Below, in pieces: positions 1 to 11,496 of a DNA stretch of 64,000 nt. The translations under genes were made by a program, and so were the position numbers. Each line of letters begins with the position of its first letter. The first letter of the stretch is position 1. Below the pieces are notes generated by a model. That model was not told where the DNA came from. It worked only from the letters and a program-made list of their open reading frames with translations, and made no database searches. Source of the stretch: Pascua guehoae (taxonomy: Eukaryota; Basidiomycota; Tremellomycetes; Trichosporonales; Trichosporonaceae). The DNA lies in the NCBI GenBank assembly GCA_001600415.1, contig BCJX01000006.1, positions 831,971 through 895,970 on the forward strand. Direction: 5' to 3'.

Positions 1-560
1 ATGAATCGGGTGGGGGTAAAGACGGGGTGTGGGGGAATGGCTCGGCTCGGCATGCCAGGCCGAATGTTGCACATTGGTGGGAGCACTCTGGTTCAAGAAC
101 TACCAAGGCGTAGGCAGGTACCCCTCGAGTTCAAGGACTGCAATGACAGGATGCTCTTGACCACACTCTGAACTGGATGGCAGAAGCACCCACACTCTAT
201 ATTTGCACAGCGCTGGGCAGCCCCTCGCGGCGCAAGGACGAAATGACCCAAATGCATCAGACACTGGGCGGTCTACCAACTAAAAAAGGTCGTCTAAACT
301 ATCAACCCCCCGCTTGTTCGGTTGTGCTCGCTCGCTCCTCCATCAACTGTTCACTTTCGCTTTGGTCTCGTCTTTGCCGATGTGGCCTTTGTCTTTTGCT
401 TCTTGCTCGGCTTGTCTTTAGTTTGTGGTGAAGAAGATGGTGGTGGATTCTTGGCCGTCTTGTGGTGGTGGGCGGCCTTGGCGTGGGCATGACTACCCAC
501 GCCAGCGTCGGCACCGTCCTCGCGGCTAGTTCTTTTTGTACCCCGCCCCCCGGAGTTGTC
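1..560. other. Intergenic, 3' flank of HSP104
   Basis: No convincing gene is visible on either strand. The segment holds the 3' flank of HSP104, which is transcribed leftward and stops at 561. The open frames here are short, low in complexity and without family resemblance. No RNA gene was recognised. Confidence 0.6.
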
Positions 561-3444
561 CTAATCGACCTCTTCGACCTCGACGTCCATGGGGTCGTCT
601 TCGTCAAACTCCGAGTCGTCGTCGTCGTCGTCGTCGGCCTGGATGACGTCTGCGTCGTGGTTGGGCACGACGACGAGGCGGTTGCGGACATGGTCGGTGG
701 TGACGTGGGCCGTCTCGCCGTCGCGGATGCGGCCCTGGAGAATGAGCTTTGAGAGGGGGTTGAGGATTTCGTGCTGGATCAGACGCGAGAGGGGGCGTGC
801 GCCGTACGAGGGCGAGTAGCCAGCGTTGGCGAGCCACTCTTGGGCGCTTTCGTCGGCAGACAGCTTAATCTTGCGGTTGTTGTGCTTGAGGCGCTGCTGG
901 ACCTCTTGGAGGCGGACGTGGACGACCTTGAGCATGTCGGCGCGCGACAGGGACCGGTAGAGGATGATGTCGTCGATACGGTTGATAAACTCGGGCGGGA
1001 ACGTGCCGCGGATTGCAGTCATGACCTTTTCGCGCGTCTCGCCCGTCACGGGGCCCTCGGTGGGGTTTTCGTTCAGGTAGACGGACCCGACGTTGGACGT
1101 CATCATGATGATTGTGTTGCGGAAGTCGACGGTGCGTCCCTTGCCGTCGGTGAGACGGCCGTCGTCGAGCACCTGCAGGAAGAGCTGGTGGAACTCGCGC
1201 GCAGCCTTTTCAATCTCGTCAATCAGAATCAGGCAGTAGGGCTTGCGGCGCACAGCCTCGGTGAGCTGGCCACCAGACTCGTGGCCGACGTAACCGGGAC
1301 CAGCACCGATGAGACGCGAAATCGAGTGGCGCTCAGAGTACTCTGACGCGTCGATGCGGATCATGGCCTCCTCCGAGTTGAACATGACACTGGCGAGCGT
1401 CTTGGCCAGCAGCGTCTTACCCGTACCCGAGGGACCGACGAGGAGGAAGGACGCAATGGGGCGGTTCTGGTTGGACAGACCCGAGCGGCTGAGGCGGATT
1501 GCGTTGGCGACGGCGCGCACACCTTCGGGCTGGCCAATGACCTTTTTGGCCAGGAGCTTTTCCAGGCGGAGGAGCTTTGCCTTTTCCGTCTCGACGAGGC
1601 GCGAGACGGGCACGCCCGTCCACTTTGCCACAATCTCGGCAATCATCTCGGGCGTGACCTGCTGCAGGTTGGAGCCGCGCTCCTCTTCCTTCTTTTCGAG
1701 CTCCTTGAGCTTGGCCTCGCGCTGCGGGATTGCCTGGTACCGAATGTCGGCGGCGGTCGCGAGGTCGTACCTGCGCTCGGCGTCGTCGGCCTTTGCGCGG
1801 AGCTCGTCGATGCGGCGGCGGAGCTCGTGGATCTCGTCGCCGAGGTGCTTTTCGTTTTCATACTCGCGCTTGAGCGGCTCGAGCTTGTCGATAATGTCGG
1901 CAATGGCCTTCTTGGCAATATCGAGGCGCTCCTTGGACGCCTCGTCCTTTTCACGCTCGAGCGCGTGAATCTCGACTTCGAGGCCGAGCTTTTTGCGCTC
2001 GAGCTCGTCAATGGCCTCGGGGCGCGTCTCGCGCGCAACCTTGACGGCAGACGCGGCCTCGTCGAGCAGGTCAATGGCAGAGTCGGGCAGCCGGCGAGCA
2101 GTGAGGTACTGCTTGGCAAGCTGGGCAGCGAGCACGAGCGCAGAGTCCATGATGCGCACACCGTGGTGCGTCTCGTACTTTTCACGGATACCACGCATGA
2201 TGGCGACCGTGTCGGGCACAGAGGGCTCCTCGACGATAACCTGGGCGAAACGACGCTCAAACGCAGAGTCCTTTTCAATGTACTCGCGGTACTCGTTCAG
2301 TGTCGTGGCACCAATGACCTTGAGCTTGCCGCGCGCAAGCATTGGCTTGAGCAGGTTGGCAGCGTCCATGCCGCCAGAGTCCGACTTGCCGGCCATGATC
2401 AGGTGGCTAGTATGTCAGCAAATATCATTGGAAGACGAGACTTTAGCTGCAACTCACATTTCGTCAATGAAGAGAATAATCTGCGTTCCTTCGTCGCCCG
2501 ACTTTTCGACCTCGGCAAGCACGGCCTTGACACGTTCCTCGTACTCGCCCTTGTACTTTGCACCGGCCATGAGGGCACCCATGTCGAGGGAGAGCAGGCG
2601 GGAAATGAGCGAGGCCGGGACGTCGCGGTCGACAATACGCTGTGCGAGGCCTTCGACAATGGCCGTCTTACCGACACCAGGCTCACCGATGAGGACGGGG
2701 TTACCCTTGGTGCGGCGTGCGAGAATACGAATGACGCGGCGAATCTCATTGTCACGACCAATGACGGGGTCGAGTTTTCCCTCGGCAGCAAGCTCGGTGT
2801 AGTCGACGCAGTACTTGCGGAGCGCCTCAAACTGGTCCTCGGCGCTGCGCGAGTCGGCCTTGCGTGTTCCGCGCTTGCGCTTGATTTCGTCGATGAGGTC
2901 CTTTGGCTTAATCTGGCACACCTTGAGAATGTCCTTCATCTCCGAGTGGTCCGTGTGGATGAGCGCCACGAGGAGGTGGTCGATGGCGACAAACTGGTCG
3001 CCATTCTCCTTTTGCAGCTTTTGCGCGTCCTTGAGCACGGCATGGTACGAGTTGGTCAATGGCAGGGGCGGGTCGGGCTTGGGCTCAACGACGGGAAGCT
3101 TGTTCAGTCGAGAGAGCATCTGGCGGTTGAACGAGCTCGTGTTGCCGTTGCTCAGCTTTTCGACTGCCTGCTGCAACAGTGTTGGCTGGGGGTTGATGTC
3201 GGTCGCCGTTGGCTCCTGCCAGAGGACGCTGATGAGGTGGAGAGGGTGCACTGTGGATTGTCAGCGTGTGCGCACAGGCGTGCATTCGGACCCGCGAGGG
3301 TTGGTTGACACCAGTAGTCCCACAGCGTGGGAGCTAGCCACCTCGTCCAGCTCGCTCGTACGTACCTTGGGAGTTACCCATCTCCTCGGCGAGTTCGAAC
3401 GAGGCCTTGATGGCCTCGGACGACTTGTCTGTAAAGTTGTCCAT
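561..3444 (-). CDS. HSP104: Hsp104/ClpB-type protein disaggregase
   Basis: Hexameric AAA+ disaggregase that threads aggregated proteins through its pore with Hsp70 and Hsp40 in the cytosol and nucleus. Three exons join in frame: 3444-3366, 3250-2458 and 2406-561, giving 905 residues, close to the usual fungal length (about 900). The start is [12 protein letters not shown]. In order one sees the Clp N-terminal repeat domain, nucleotide-binding domain 1 (Walker A GEPGVGKT, Walker B ILFIDEI completed across intron 2), the heptad-rich M-domain coiled coil, nucleotide-binding domain 2 (Walker A GPSGTGKT, Walker [11 protein letters not shown]) and an acidic tail ending EEVD. The second intron falls exactly inside the first Walker B codon series, which supports the splice model. 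Heat-shock control is expected for the family, but I could not mark a clean heat-shock element by eye. Confidence 0.97.
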
Positions 3445-4069
3445 GGTTTGGTGGTGTTGTTGGGTGTGGTGAATGAAGAAGGAAAGAGTCGATGAATCAA
3501 CTGGGCAATGCTCATATACGAGCGTGAGGGGAGACCGAGGGCGCAGACCGAACCTCGCGACTGATACCGAGGATACCCAAACGCCAGCCAGCCACCACGA
3601 GAAGGGTTGGTTGCTGTGAACCAACGACTGCCAAAGGCAAGGCGACTTCGGCACGAGTTCGTCCGGGAAAGGGGGGCGGAGGCGCTACGTCATGACGTAG
3701 TCTGCCCCACAGCCTCCCACCGCCTGGGAGAGTATTCTGGGGGTTAGTGGCACGTGAACCAAGGCTGAAGAATGTCATGGAGTGTGCCAGAGATTCGGGC
3801 ACCACCCTGGTCGACCCTCTGGCTGCCTCGGCTGCATACACTTTCGGCCAATCGAAAAATGCCGATCCACCCAACCCCGTCCGGCCTCGCCCGGGGGCGC
3901 GCGCCTGGACCACCCAGTTTGCGCCATCTAGGCACGTGGCTGCTGCACGGTCAGGGGATATATAAAGCCACCGACGCCGTGGCCGAAGGCTCGCCTTTGC
4001 CCAGCAGCTAGCAGCCAGCAGCAAATCCTGAGCGGTGATCATTCTTGGGATCCTCGCTGCCCGTGCAGG
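3445..4069. promoter_or_regulatory. HSP104 upstream region with a rightward TATA box
   Basis: This gap contains the HSP104 promoter, read leftward. Scattered TTC/GAA triplets occur (for example around 3655-3680 and 3845-3860), but none form a clean inverted nGAAn array. A perfect TATATAAA lies on the + strand at about 3958-3965 and points away from HSP104, toward the small ORF at 4070. Confidence 0.35.
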
Positions 4070-4249
4070 ATGGACCCTGGTACAACACCGAGCTCCTTCT
4101 TACGCTCATACGTTGCAGCTCGCGGCGTCGTTCAAGTAGCGAAAGCAACCGACTGCAAGAGGGTGCACGGATGCTCAAAGCAACGACCGCATTTCGGCGT
4201 GCTCGGCGACGACAACGGGTATTCTTCATTTTGTAAATGTTACCAGTAA
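4070..4249 (+). CDS. Candidate 59-aa ORF downstream of a TATA box
   Basis: An ATG at 4070 opens a 59-codon frame (MDPGTTPSSFLRSYVAARG...) ending at TAA 4247-4249. A TATATAAA box lies about 105 bp upstream in the same orientation. There is no domain, signal peptide or recognisable family. The only argument for a gene is the promoter-like element plus an ORF on the same strand. It could equally be a non-coding transcript or chance. Confidence 0.18.
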   Translation: MDPGTTPSSFLRSYVAARGVVQVAKATDCKRVHGCSKQRPHFGVLGDDNGYSSFCKCYQ

Positions 4250-6060
4250 ATTCCTAACGTCATCCACCCACGTGGCAATGTTGGGACATGGATATGATGG
4301 GATGACGAATTGCAGCGCACAGGCACCCATGGCCGTGTTTCAGTTCTGGACGGTGGGCAGCGAGAGCAGAGGCGGAGACTGCAGAGGCCTGTCACCGCCG
4401 ACTAACATTCTTTAGTGTCGTTCATCTCCCGTTCAGGTCTTCAACTCTATTGCCTGCCAACCTGCCAACAACTAGGACGAGACGGTACTAGCGTGGACGA
4501 CGATGGCACCAAAATTATCTTAATCACTGCGCTAAGAGAATGTCTCGGAGGTGGGACGTGCGGTGGTCGCCGCCACAGCATCGTCTCGCAGGTTGCTGCA
4601 GGACGTTGAGCAACAGTCCCCAAAGTAGTATTCGTCTGCAAGAATACAAATAGCTCCCGACCCGCAAGATCGGAGATGAGCCTCGGAAGCGTCTGAACGA
4701 TACGATTCGCATGGCGGTCTGCGTCGCCTCGCCGCCACTGACCACAGCCCACCCGCCACAGGACAGTGCCTCACATCCGAGGCGTGAGTTAGCCCTCTTC
4801 TCCTCTTCCCTAATCGACCGTGAGAGCTGTAGTGCCATTCCCTTGCGTGGCGCTGTGCTCGGAGTTCAGCTTCAGGCGTCGAAAGGAACGAGAAGTGGCG
4901 CAGAGGAGGACTGGTTGGCACTCGCAGGCTCTGCTTGATTTGCTTCTGCTTCATGTCTGCAGTGCATGTCTTGGCATCCCTGCGCCTCTTGTTTCTTTCC
5001 GACACGCTCTGCGCCGAAAGAGTGCGAACAAAGTTGCAATATTGCCCTCTGCAGGTACACCGGACAGCTTGGTGGAGCCGGATGCCCACCGCTACAGAAG
5101 TCTGCTGCTCGAGGATTATCTTGGGCTGCAGAACATGTACCTCAGCAACTGCTGAACAGCCTCATGCCTCGGTATCCCTGTACGCTTCACGTACAGAGGG
5201 TGCCAACAAGGAACCAGACGTGGCGCAGGGTGAGACAGACGGACCCTTGCAATCTCTGCACATCTGCAGCAGCTCAACATGCGCAGGCCTCGGCATCCCT
5301 GCGCCTTTCAACCACCCCTTCAACCCTCTTACCCTAAGAAGTGCACTGGTGGTTCAGCGCATTCCACAACTTGGCCATCTTATCACAATTGTTCTCATTC
5401 CGCCCCGCTTGATACGCTTGGCAACGCAACCAGTCCCACACGCCGCGCATGATCTGCAGAGCGTCAATCCTCAGTGGCCACAAGTATGACGTGGCAAGCG
5501 GACACTGGGGTATGCAGAGCAATTTGTGCAGGCCGTCATCAATCACTAACACATGACTGCATGCCGCATGCCCCATGACTTGCGCAGACACATACCACGG
5601 TGTGCATGGCTGATCGGGGAATCCTCGGAACAGCGGCATTGTTGGTGTGCCCTTTGATACGACGATTGTCGACACCTGACCCCCGACCCCGCAGCACATG
5701 GTCTACATGGTCTTGCGGGCGGTACGTGGCTATTTGTGTGCGACACCCGAAGGCAGAGGCTCCACATGCGTAGTTGGCGTAGTTCCCGTAGTCTACTCCA
5801 CTAGTGGCTGTGCTAGCACTGTTTCTATTCTGCGGGTGCGCTTGAGCTTCTAGCGGCTGCGCTTATCGGTTGCATCGGGTACGTGCTACGAGAACGAGAT
5901 TTACTGCAGATATACGGGCCTCAAAATGCGCGGCGAGCAAGGTGAAGGGGGGGGGGGGGGGGCTGCGTCGATGACGTGCGGGGAGAAACAACAAGGATGA
6001 GATGAAGAGTGCTTGTGCTGGTGATGATGCGTGCGGGTCATTTGGATGGCAAGATGTGTC
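4250..6060. other. Gene-poor stretch with degenerate direct repeats
   Basis: No gene is supported here. A roughly 105-bp segment at 4884-4990 recurs in diverged form at 5209-5311; shared words include GTGGCGCAG and GGCATCCCTGCGCCT. A shorter related word lies near 5166. A run of about 15 G occurs at 5947-5962. Confidence 0.5.
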
Positions 6061-6855
6061 TCATGGATGTGGTGGCGGTGACGGCGAGGCGGGACGCGGC
6101 CTGTCGCTATCAGAAGCAGGAGGCGAGTTGGGTGCTTCCATGTCGATATCGGGGCTGGGATGTGGATCCGAGTCGTAGCCGGAGCTGGGATTGGCGGTGT
6201 CGGGCTCGGGGCCGTTACAGCTGATGGTCTGGGGCTCTGTCCGAGTGGGCCGGTCGTGGAGGAGGCGGGGTGGATGACTGTCGCCATTGCGCTCCGAGGG
6301 GGTAAACGAGGACCGGCGCCTCTTTGTCGACAGAGCGGGTTTAGACGTGGGGAGATGCTTGCCTGGTTCGTGTGCCGCGGCGTGGGTGCAATTATTGGGC
6401 GGAGACGGTGGTGTGCCGCGTGAAACCTTTGCGGTGAGGGAGCGGCGTAGGCGATACGCGGATGGCAGAGCGACGCCGGGTCCAGATATCAAGGCCGCCT
6501 CGGAGGGTGAAATAATGGACGGGCGTAACGGGACGACCGACGCTGCGGGGAGAGTCACGGGAGGGAGGAGGGCGCCGAGCGAGGGCGCCGAGCGGCTCTG
6601 CCGGTGAAGCAGCGAGGGCGGTATGGGCGTGGGCAGCTGGGGGATCTCAAAGTGCAGCGCGTGTGGGGCCGACAGGCGTCCCCTTGGTTTGGGGACGACG
6701 GGACCGCGAAGAGGGGGCGTGACGGACGGCACAGAGCTCCAGTCTGCGACGCGCGACGGCGGCGGTGGTGAGTGCGGGAGCGTCATGGCCGTGTCGTGCA
6801 CATTGGGCAGGGCGCTGACGATGGGACGGGGAACGGCCGTGGTGCAAGTGGACAT
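6061..6855 (-). CDS. Hypothetical Pro/Ser-rich protein (264 aa)
   Basis: A single uninterrupted frame from ATG 6855 encodes 264 residues. It is rich in Pro, Ser and Arg, with a basic stretch (TKRRRSSF, a possible nuclear signal and basophilic kinase site) around residue 180, and an acidic/Ser-Pro tail (SGYDSDPHPSPDIDMEAP). No domain is recognised. Such disordered compositions are common in basidiomycete regulatory proteins, but they can also arise from low-complexity DNA. The length and coherent alternation of basic and acidic blocks favour a real gene. There is no neighbour close enough to suggest an operon-like or divergent arrangement. Confidence 0.45.
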   Translation of the reverse strand: MSTCTTAVPRPIVSALPNVHDTAMTLPHSPPPPSRVADWSSVPSVTPPLRGPVVPKPRGRLSAPHALHFEIPQLPTPIPPSLLHRQSRSAPSLGALLPPVTLPAASVVPLRPSIISPSEAALISGPGVALPSAYRLRRSLTAKVSRGTPPSPPNNCTHAAAHEPGKHLPTSKPALSTKRRRSSFTPSERNGDSHPPRLLHDRPTRTEPQTISCNGPEPDTANPSSGYDSDPHPSPDIDMEAPNSPPASDSDRPRPASPSPPPHP

Positions 6856-8175
6856 GGACTCGGTGGTGTGAGAGAGATGGGCGGACGAGAAAGATGACAG
6901 CGGTGGTCAAGTGAGCCTGGCGTTGGGCGAGGCGACTCGACTCGACACTAGTACAGCAGACTGACGACGGTGGTCAGCGGCGCTGGGCTCGGCCGTCCTC
7001 GCGCGCCGAGCTCGGGGGGATCCTGGTGAAGAGAAACAGTTTGTCGTTGGGGGGCAAGAGCGTCGACGAGTCCCGCAAGAGCAGGGATATATGACGCGGT
7101 GCGCCGCGCCAGGCGCCACCCTCGCCGACGATCACACATGACATGAATCTTTGGATCTTTGGCACTGTCCATGACGCCCTACTACGGACATGATTTTTGC
7201 AGCCCTTCTAGGAATGAAAGAAGTGGCACCTCGCGCACCAAGTTGGATCCAAGGAAACAAGCAAAAGCAGACGACAACGCGCAGGGTCCAGGGCATCAAG
7301 GGCGGGGGGATGGGAATATCCACAATTCCAGGAACAGAGGAATGTGCCGCCGTCCCACCGCGACATGGGACGAATCACAACACGTCCAGAGCGATGGTTG
7401 CGGCATGCCAAAGCACATGGCCCAGGTGGTCCAGGTGGTCAAGGTAGGACCCGCGGTCCAGGCAAGGTACCCATCGGCCAAGAATCTTGACTTTTGAGGT
7501 GCGGCTCCACAAAAAAAACCAAGTCGGCCATGCGTCGCTTTCCTTTCCGCCTCTGCTCCTGGACCCCCGTACCCGCGCCGACACGTACCGATACACGGTG
7601 GTGTGGAGCGCGTCACTCCGCCGACCTTGGGTCCCGACCTTGCTCTGGCCTCGACCCGGACCCTCGACGCTCCCCTCGGCTTGCAAAGGCCCGCAGCCCC
7701 GGCCAAAAAGCCGCTCTGCACGCGCGTCTCGGAGCATAAAGCACATCGATAAGGGTGGAGCCCACGCGGCCTACACTACCTGGCGACGCCACGCCGAATG
7801 CCGCCGAACGCCGTGGCGCACCCAGGTAGGCCGCGTGGCCGCGGCGTGCGGAGCATTGCGCACCCCCGCGGCGTTGCCGTGGTGTCTCCAATGACTGGCT
7901 CGTTGGGCCGTGCGCCGTCGGTGCTCCGAGATATGTAATCGGTGCAGAGGGTCGATGGACACCACTACCAACATACCGCCATATGCTTGAGGATGATTTA
8001 CGATTTTTCCTGGCCGAGGGGTTGGTCTTCCCAAAAGAGTCCTGCTCGGTCCTGGATGGGGTATGGTCGTGCGCGTAGGCACGGCACAAGTGATGACGAG
8101 TGTGGAATGACAAAGAGTAACTGGAAGTGGTGCTGGGTAGTGAACGAGCGGCCGCAGGCAGGCCCAACAACAAGT
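6856..8175. other. Intergenic, nothing recognised
   Basis: Only short overlapping frames without family character are present. A TATATA-like word at about 7086-7093 could belong to the minus-strand ORF ending at 6061, but lies about 230 bp from its ATG. No RNA gene was seen. Confidence 0.45.
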
Positions 8176-8635
8176 GTGCGGACAGGGCCGCAAACCACCA
8201 CTATCTATTCTTGGCATTTTGAGGGCCGTAGCTGGCCATGCCACCATTATGCATGCTTGGCGGCATGCGCGGCGCGCGGCGAGATCCTCGCGTGAGATCC
8301 CGTGAGATGGGGGCCTGCTGGAGGTCAACAATGGGTTGGAACACCGAGCTTTTCATCCAGCCCCAGAAGTAGCGCGGCAGGGAGCAGGGAGCGGACACGA
8401 CCGCAAATCTCTGTCCGCAGCCTATTCTTGGCCACTAAGAATGGACAAGAATAGGATGTGGACTGGGGGAATGGACCTGTTGGCGGGCCATGCCACCATT
8501 ATGCATGGTTGGCGGCATGTGATGGAGCACGATCCTCGCGTGAGAGTGGCCCTGTGGATGTCAACAATGGATCGGAACATCCAGCCTTTATCCTTCTTCA
8601 TCCGACCCCTCCGACCCCAGAAATAATGCGGCATG
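8176..8635. repeat. Imperfect tandem duplication (period about 215 bp)
   Basis: Segment 8176-8381 is repeated in diverged form at 8391-8635. The best-preserved part is a block of about 33 bp (core GCCACCATTATGCATG then TTGGCGGCATG) at 8233 and again at 8484. Flanking words GATCCTCGCGTGAGA, GTCAACAATGG and CCCCAGAA also recur in the same order. Neither copy carries a credible gene. Confidence 0.75.
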
Positions 8636-10501
8636 TTCAACACCCGGTACAGGGGTATGGCGCTTGAGCATACTGCCGCCATCGCCCAAATGTCCCAGGC
8701 CGCTATTCGTCTCGGCCCAGCATTCCGGGAACGCAAGGCCCGGACGAGTTCGGGCAGGTGAGCGATCCGAGGCATTGCTTTGAGTGTCCCAGACACCGTA
8801 GGCAAGCTTTACGGCGCTGAGAAGTTAAAGCAAATGGGAATGAGACTGTGAACGTGAAAGTCTACGGATACCGACACTACGGATACACCACAGTCTTGAA
8901 ACAGGTATAGTTGGAGACATAGCATGAGAATGCCCAGCGCCCCGAATGGCCATCTATGAACCCCCTTTCATTAATCGTTCACGTGGTACATTAAGCCCAA
9001 TGCAGGCCATGCGCAGCCGGCGACATGCTGACCGCTTAACATGAAGACAGGCACAGCAGTCCTGGCGGCGGCGGCAGGACTGGATGGAGTCACTGCTTGT
9101 GACAGTAGAAGCCCATGGGGTCGCGCTGGGCTGAAATCGGGTCCGGGCTGGAGTAGGTACGTCAGGCTATTAGTACCAGCCTGGATGATACCTAGGAATT
9201 GGCTGCAGAACGGCTGGCGATTCCTGGCCGGAACTCCGGGGCATTCAACCAACGCTCCATGGAGCCTCCATGCCGATGGCACGCACCTTCCAGCCCCTGC
9301 GAAGTAGTCCTTGTTTATGATATAAAGCCACGATTTGCCGAGACAACTGGCACGGCGCTCACAAACGCAACGAGGTAGGTCTCGGGTGCTCCCATGAATT
9401 CGGGTTCCTGACGACTTGAACGTACCGTTTGCCAGGAGGTCGGAAGTGGCCACGAATCCGCCGAGACGAACCAGCCGAACAGCTACAACGCAGGGTTGCG
9501 TGTCCGGAACCACCACATCTCAGAGCATTGAGGGGCATTTACCCACGCGTGCCTTGAAGGCGGGTCAACCGAGTCACGAGCAACCACACGCCCGAAATTA
9601 CCATAATGAAATGCCGTGAAGCCGATGCTCGATGCTCAGAGGCCGAATTGTGGGTCATCTCTCAGCCATCGGCGACTGTACCGCAAACGATGACCATGTC
9701 GCATGCATGCCCAACAGATAATAATGGAACCGGCGCCAAACGGTCGATGAAAGGGTGTGCAGTTTCAGAAACCTATGTTTTGTAGGACCTGAAACTTCAG
9801 AATATGGCTGGGTTGGCTGGTTGGTGCAATTGGGGGTCGCCCCGCCCGCCGTGAGTCGTTGAGTATTCATCGTTTGCTCAACTCTCATACCTGAAAATAA
9901 TAATATCGCCTCGTCTCTCGTCTGTACACGTTTCGAAGTGAGCGTCGATCTTCCACCCTGGTCGCTTGTGTAATTGTAGACGCTCTCAGCCGCGTTCTCA
10001 GCGACATGTTCATGAAGCGAATCCGCTGACAAGCCCTCTCGGCGGCATTTAGGACACCTTTTGGGTATATGGATAGCGCGGCCTCATGGTGCTATCGCAG
10101 CTTGGGTATCTCTCGTCGGGGCTGGTGCTTCTGCACCCGCCGCCGTGGGGAGCTATACAGTCTCGAAAACCAGTCTCGAAAACCAACATCAACCAGTGCG
10201 GCACCATCACGTTGGGGTCCTGTACAGCAGCGACAAACCGCCCGTCAAAGTGTGGGCCATTGTGAGTAGTCGGCACCCAGCCGTGCTTGCGAGTAGCTGA
10301 CATGCACGAGGGACAGTTAGCCGTCGCGACAAAGGGAGCAGTCGACACCACTCATATACACAACGTTAGAACATATCCCCATTCAAGCGCCACCTCGCAG
10401 CCAAACCAAGACAAGGCGAAAGCCATGGTCAAGACATTCTCCCAAAGCCCCTACCCACATCCTCCATACCACGCGCCACAGCAAAAGGGAAACCCTGCTA
10501 A
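8636..10501. other. Intergenic, nothing firmly recognised
   Basis: A 181-codon minus-strand frame (8971-9516) and several shorter ones lack domain character and are probably chance. A 42-codon frame at 8632 is also unremarkable. The segment ends at the tRNA-Lys gene. Confidence 0.4.
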
Positions 10502-10587
10502 AGCCTAGTATGGGGCTCGAACCCATGACATTTTGATCTTGCTTGGGAAGTAAGAGTCAAACTATCTACCGACTGATATAACCAGGC
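10502..10587 (-). tRNA. tRNA-Lys(CUU) with a 13-nt intron
   Basis: A full cloverleaf can be folded by hand on the minus strand. The acceptor stem GCCTGGT pairs with ACTAGGC (one G-U), the D-stem is TATC/GATA, the anticodon stem is TTTGA/TCAAA with loop C-T-CTT-A-A, and the T-arm is ATGGG-TTCGAGC-CCCAT. The discriminator base is T, as in yeast tRNA-Lys(CUU). A 13-nt intron (CTTCCCAAGCAAG) sits between positions 37 and 38, the canonical site. The mature length without CCA is 73 nt. The internal A-box (TATATCAGTCGGTAGAT) and B-box (GGGTTCGAGCC) are intact. The spliced anticodon arm matches the primer-binding site of the LTR element at 62.6-63.2 kb. Confidence 0.93.
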
Positions 10588-11496
10588 CGCCGCACTTGGG
10601 CTCGTGCTCCGTGGGTGCGGCGAGGCGAGGCGAAGCGAGGTGTGGTGTCGTCGGGTGAGCTCGTTCGAGTGAGGTGTAAACCTCCGTTGTCCATGTGAGC
10701 AAAGCCGTCGAGTACGGTACTGTTATATCCTGTCATCTTGCCGAACACGAAAGGGCCGCCGTGGACGATTATGTTTTGTCACTGTTGTCACGGTTGTTTA
10801 TTCGCCATTGTTACGAGGACTGAGGCTGTTGCATGTGCATCTTTAGGGGAATTGTGGTTCCGGCGGCGGCTCCTGTTCCAAGTGTGGCTGTGCAACGACC
10901 CGTAGACGCAGGTCCAACTTCTCCCGTACTCGACATCAGCCAGCGGCACCTACCTCAAGTCTGACATCCGCAGTGAGGAGCCTCCTTGGCGGTCAATGAC
11001 TCGGAGCTGTTATTTCTGCTAGTTGTCGTTATTTCTGCTAGTTTTCGTTTCCTGCCCCAAACAAGGTTGACCACTGCCGCGGGTGATTTCTGCTAAATGC
11101 TCCACCATGGAGTGTGCCACTTTTCGTGCCTGAACGGCCAATGCCGCGGATGAATAGCTGTTAAACTCTGTCCATGCACCCCCTCTGTGGCGAACTGACG
11201 ACGTTGACAACAGTCACCACCAGCCCGGAATGATTTCGGAAAGCCAAGATGTCTCATCATTGCAGAGTGATGAGGGGTTGTCAGGCCCCTCGAAGCCAGT
11301 CAAGCCAGATACGATGGATTCCATCTTATCAAGTTTCTTCCATTCAGCCGTGCCCACCCGCACTCCCAGGCGACACTGACCACAGTTGCAGGCAGCCTCG
11401 AAGGTATATTAGACGTCGACAGGCCGTCAAAGCTGCCAACAACCCAACAACCCCTCCTCCTTCCCTAGCTAGCAACTCACAGTGCAACCATCAGCA
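10588..11496. other. Intergenic upstream of the DUF1479 gene
   Basis: No gene is supported. A short word, TTATTTCTGCTAGTT, is tandemly repeated near 11010-11045. The right part is the promoter and leader of the gene starting at 11497. Confidence 0.45.

Noticed and set aside
1827..3308. 493-codon plus-strand ORF
   Set aside because: Antisense shadow of HSP104, and it crosses both introns.
8971..9516. 181-codon minus-strand ORF
   Set aside because: No recognisable domain, poor codon bias compared with real genes nearby, and no start context.
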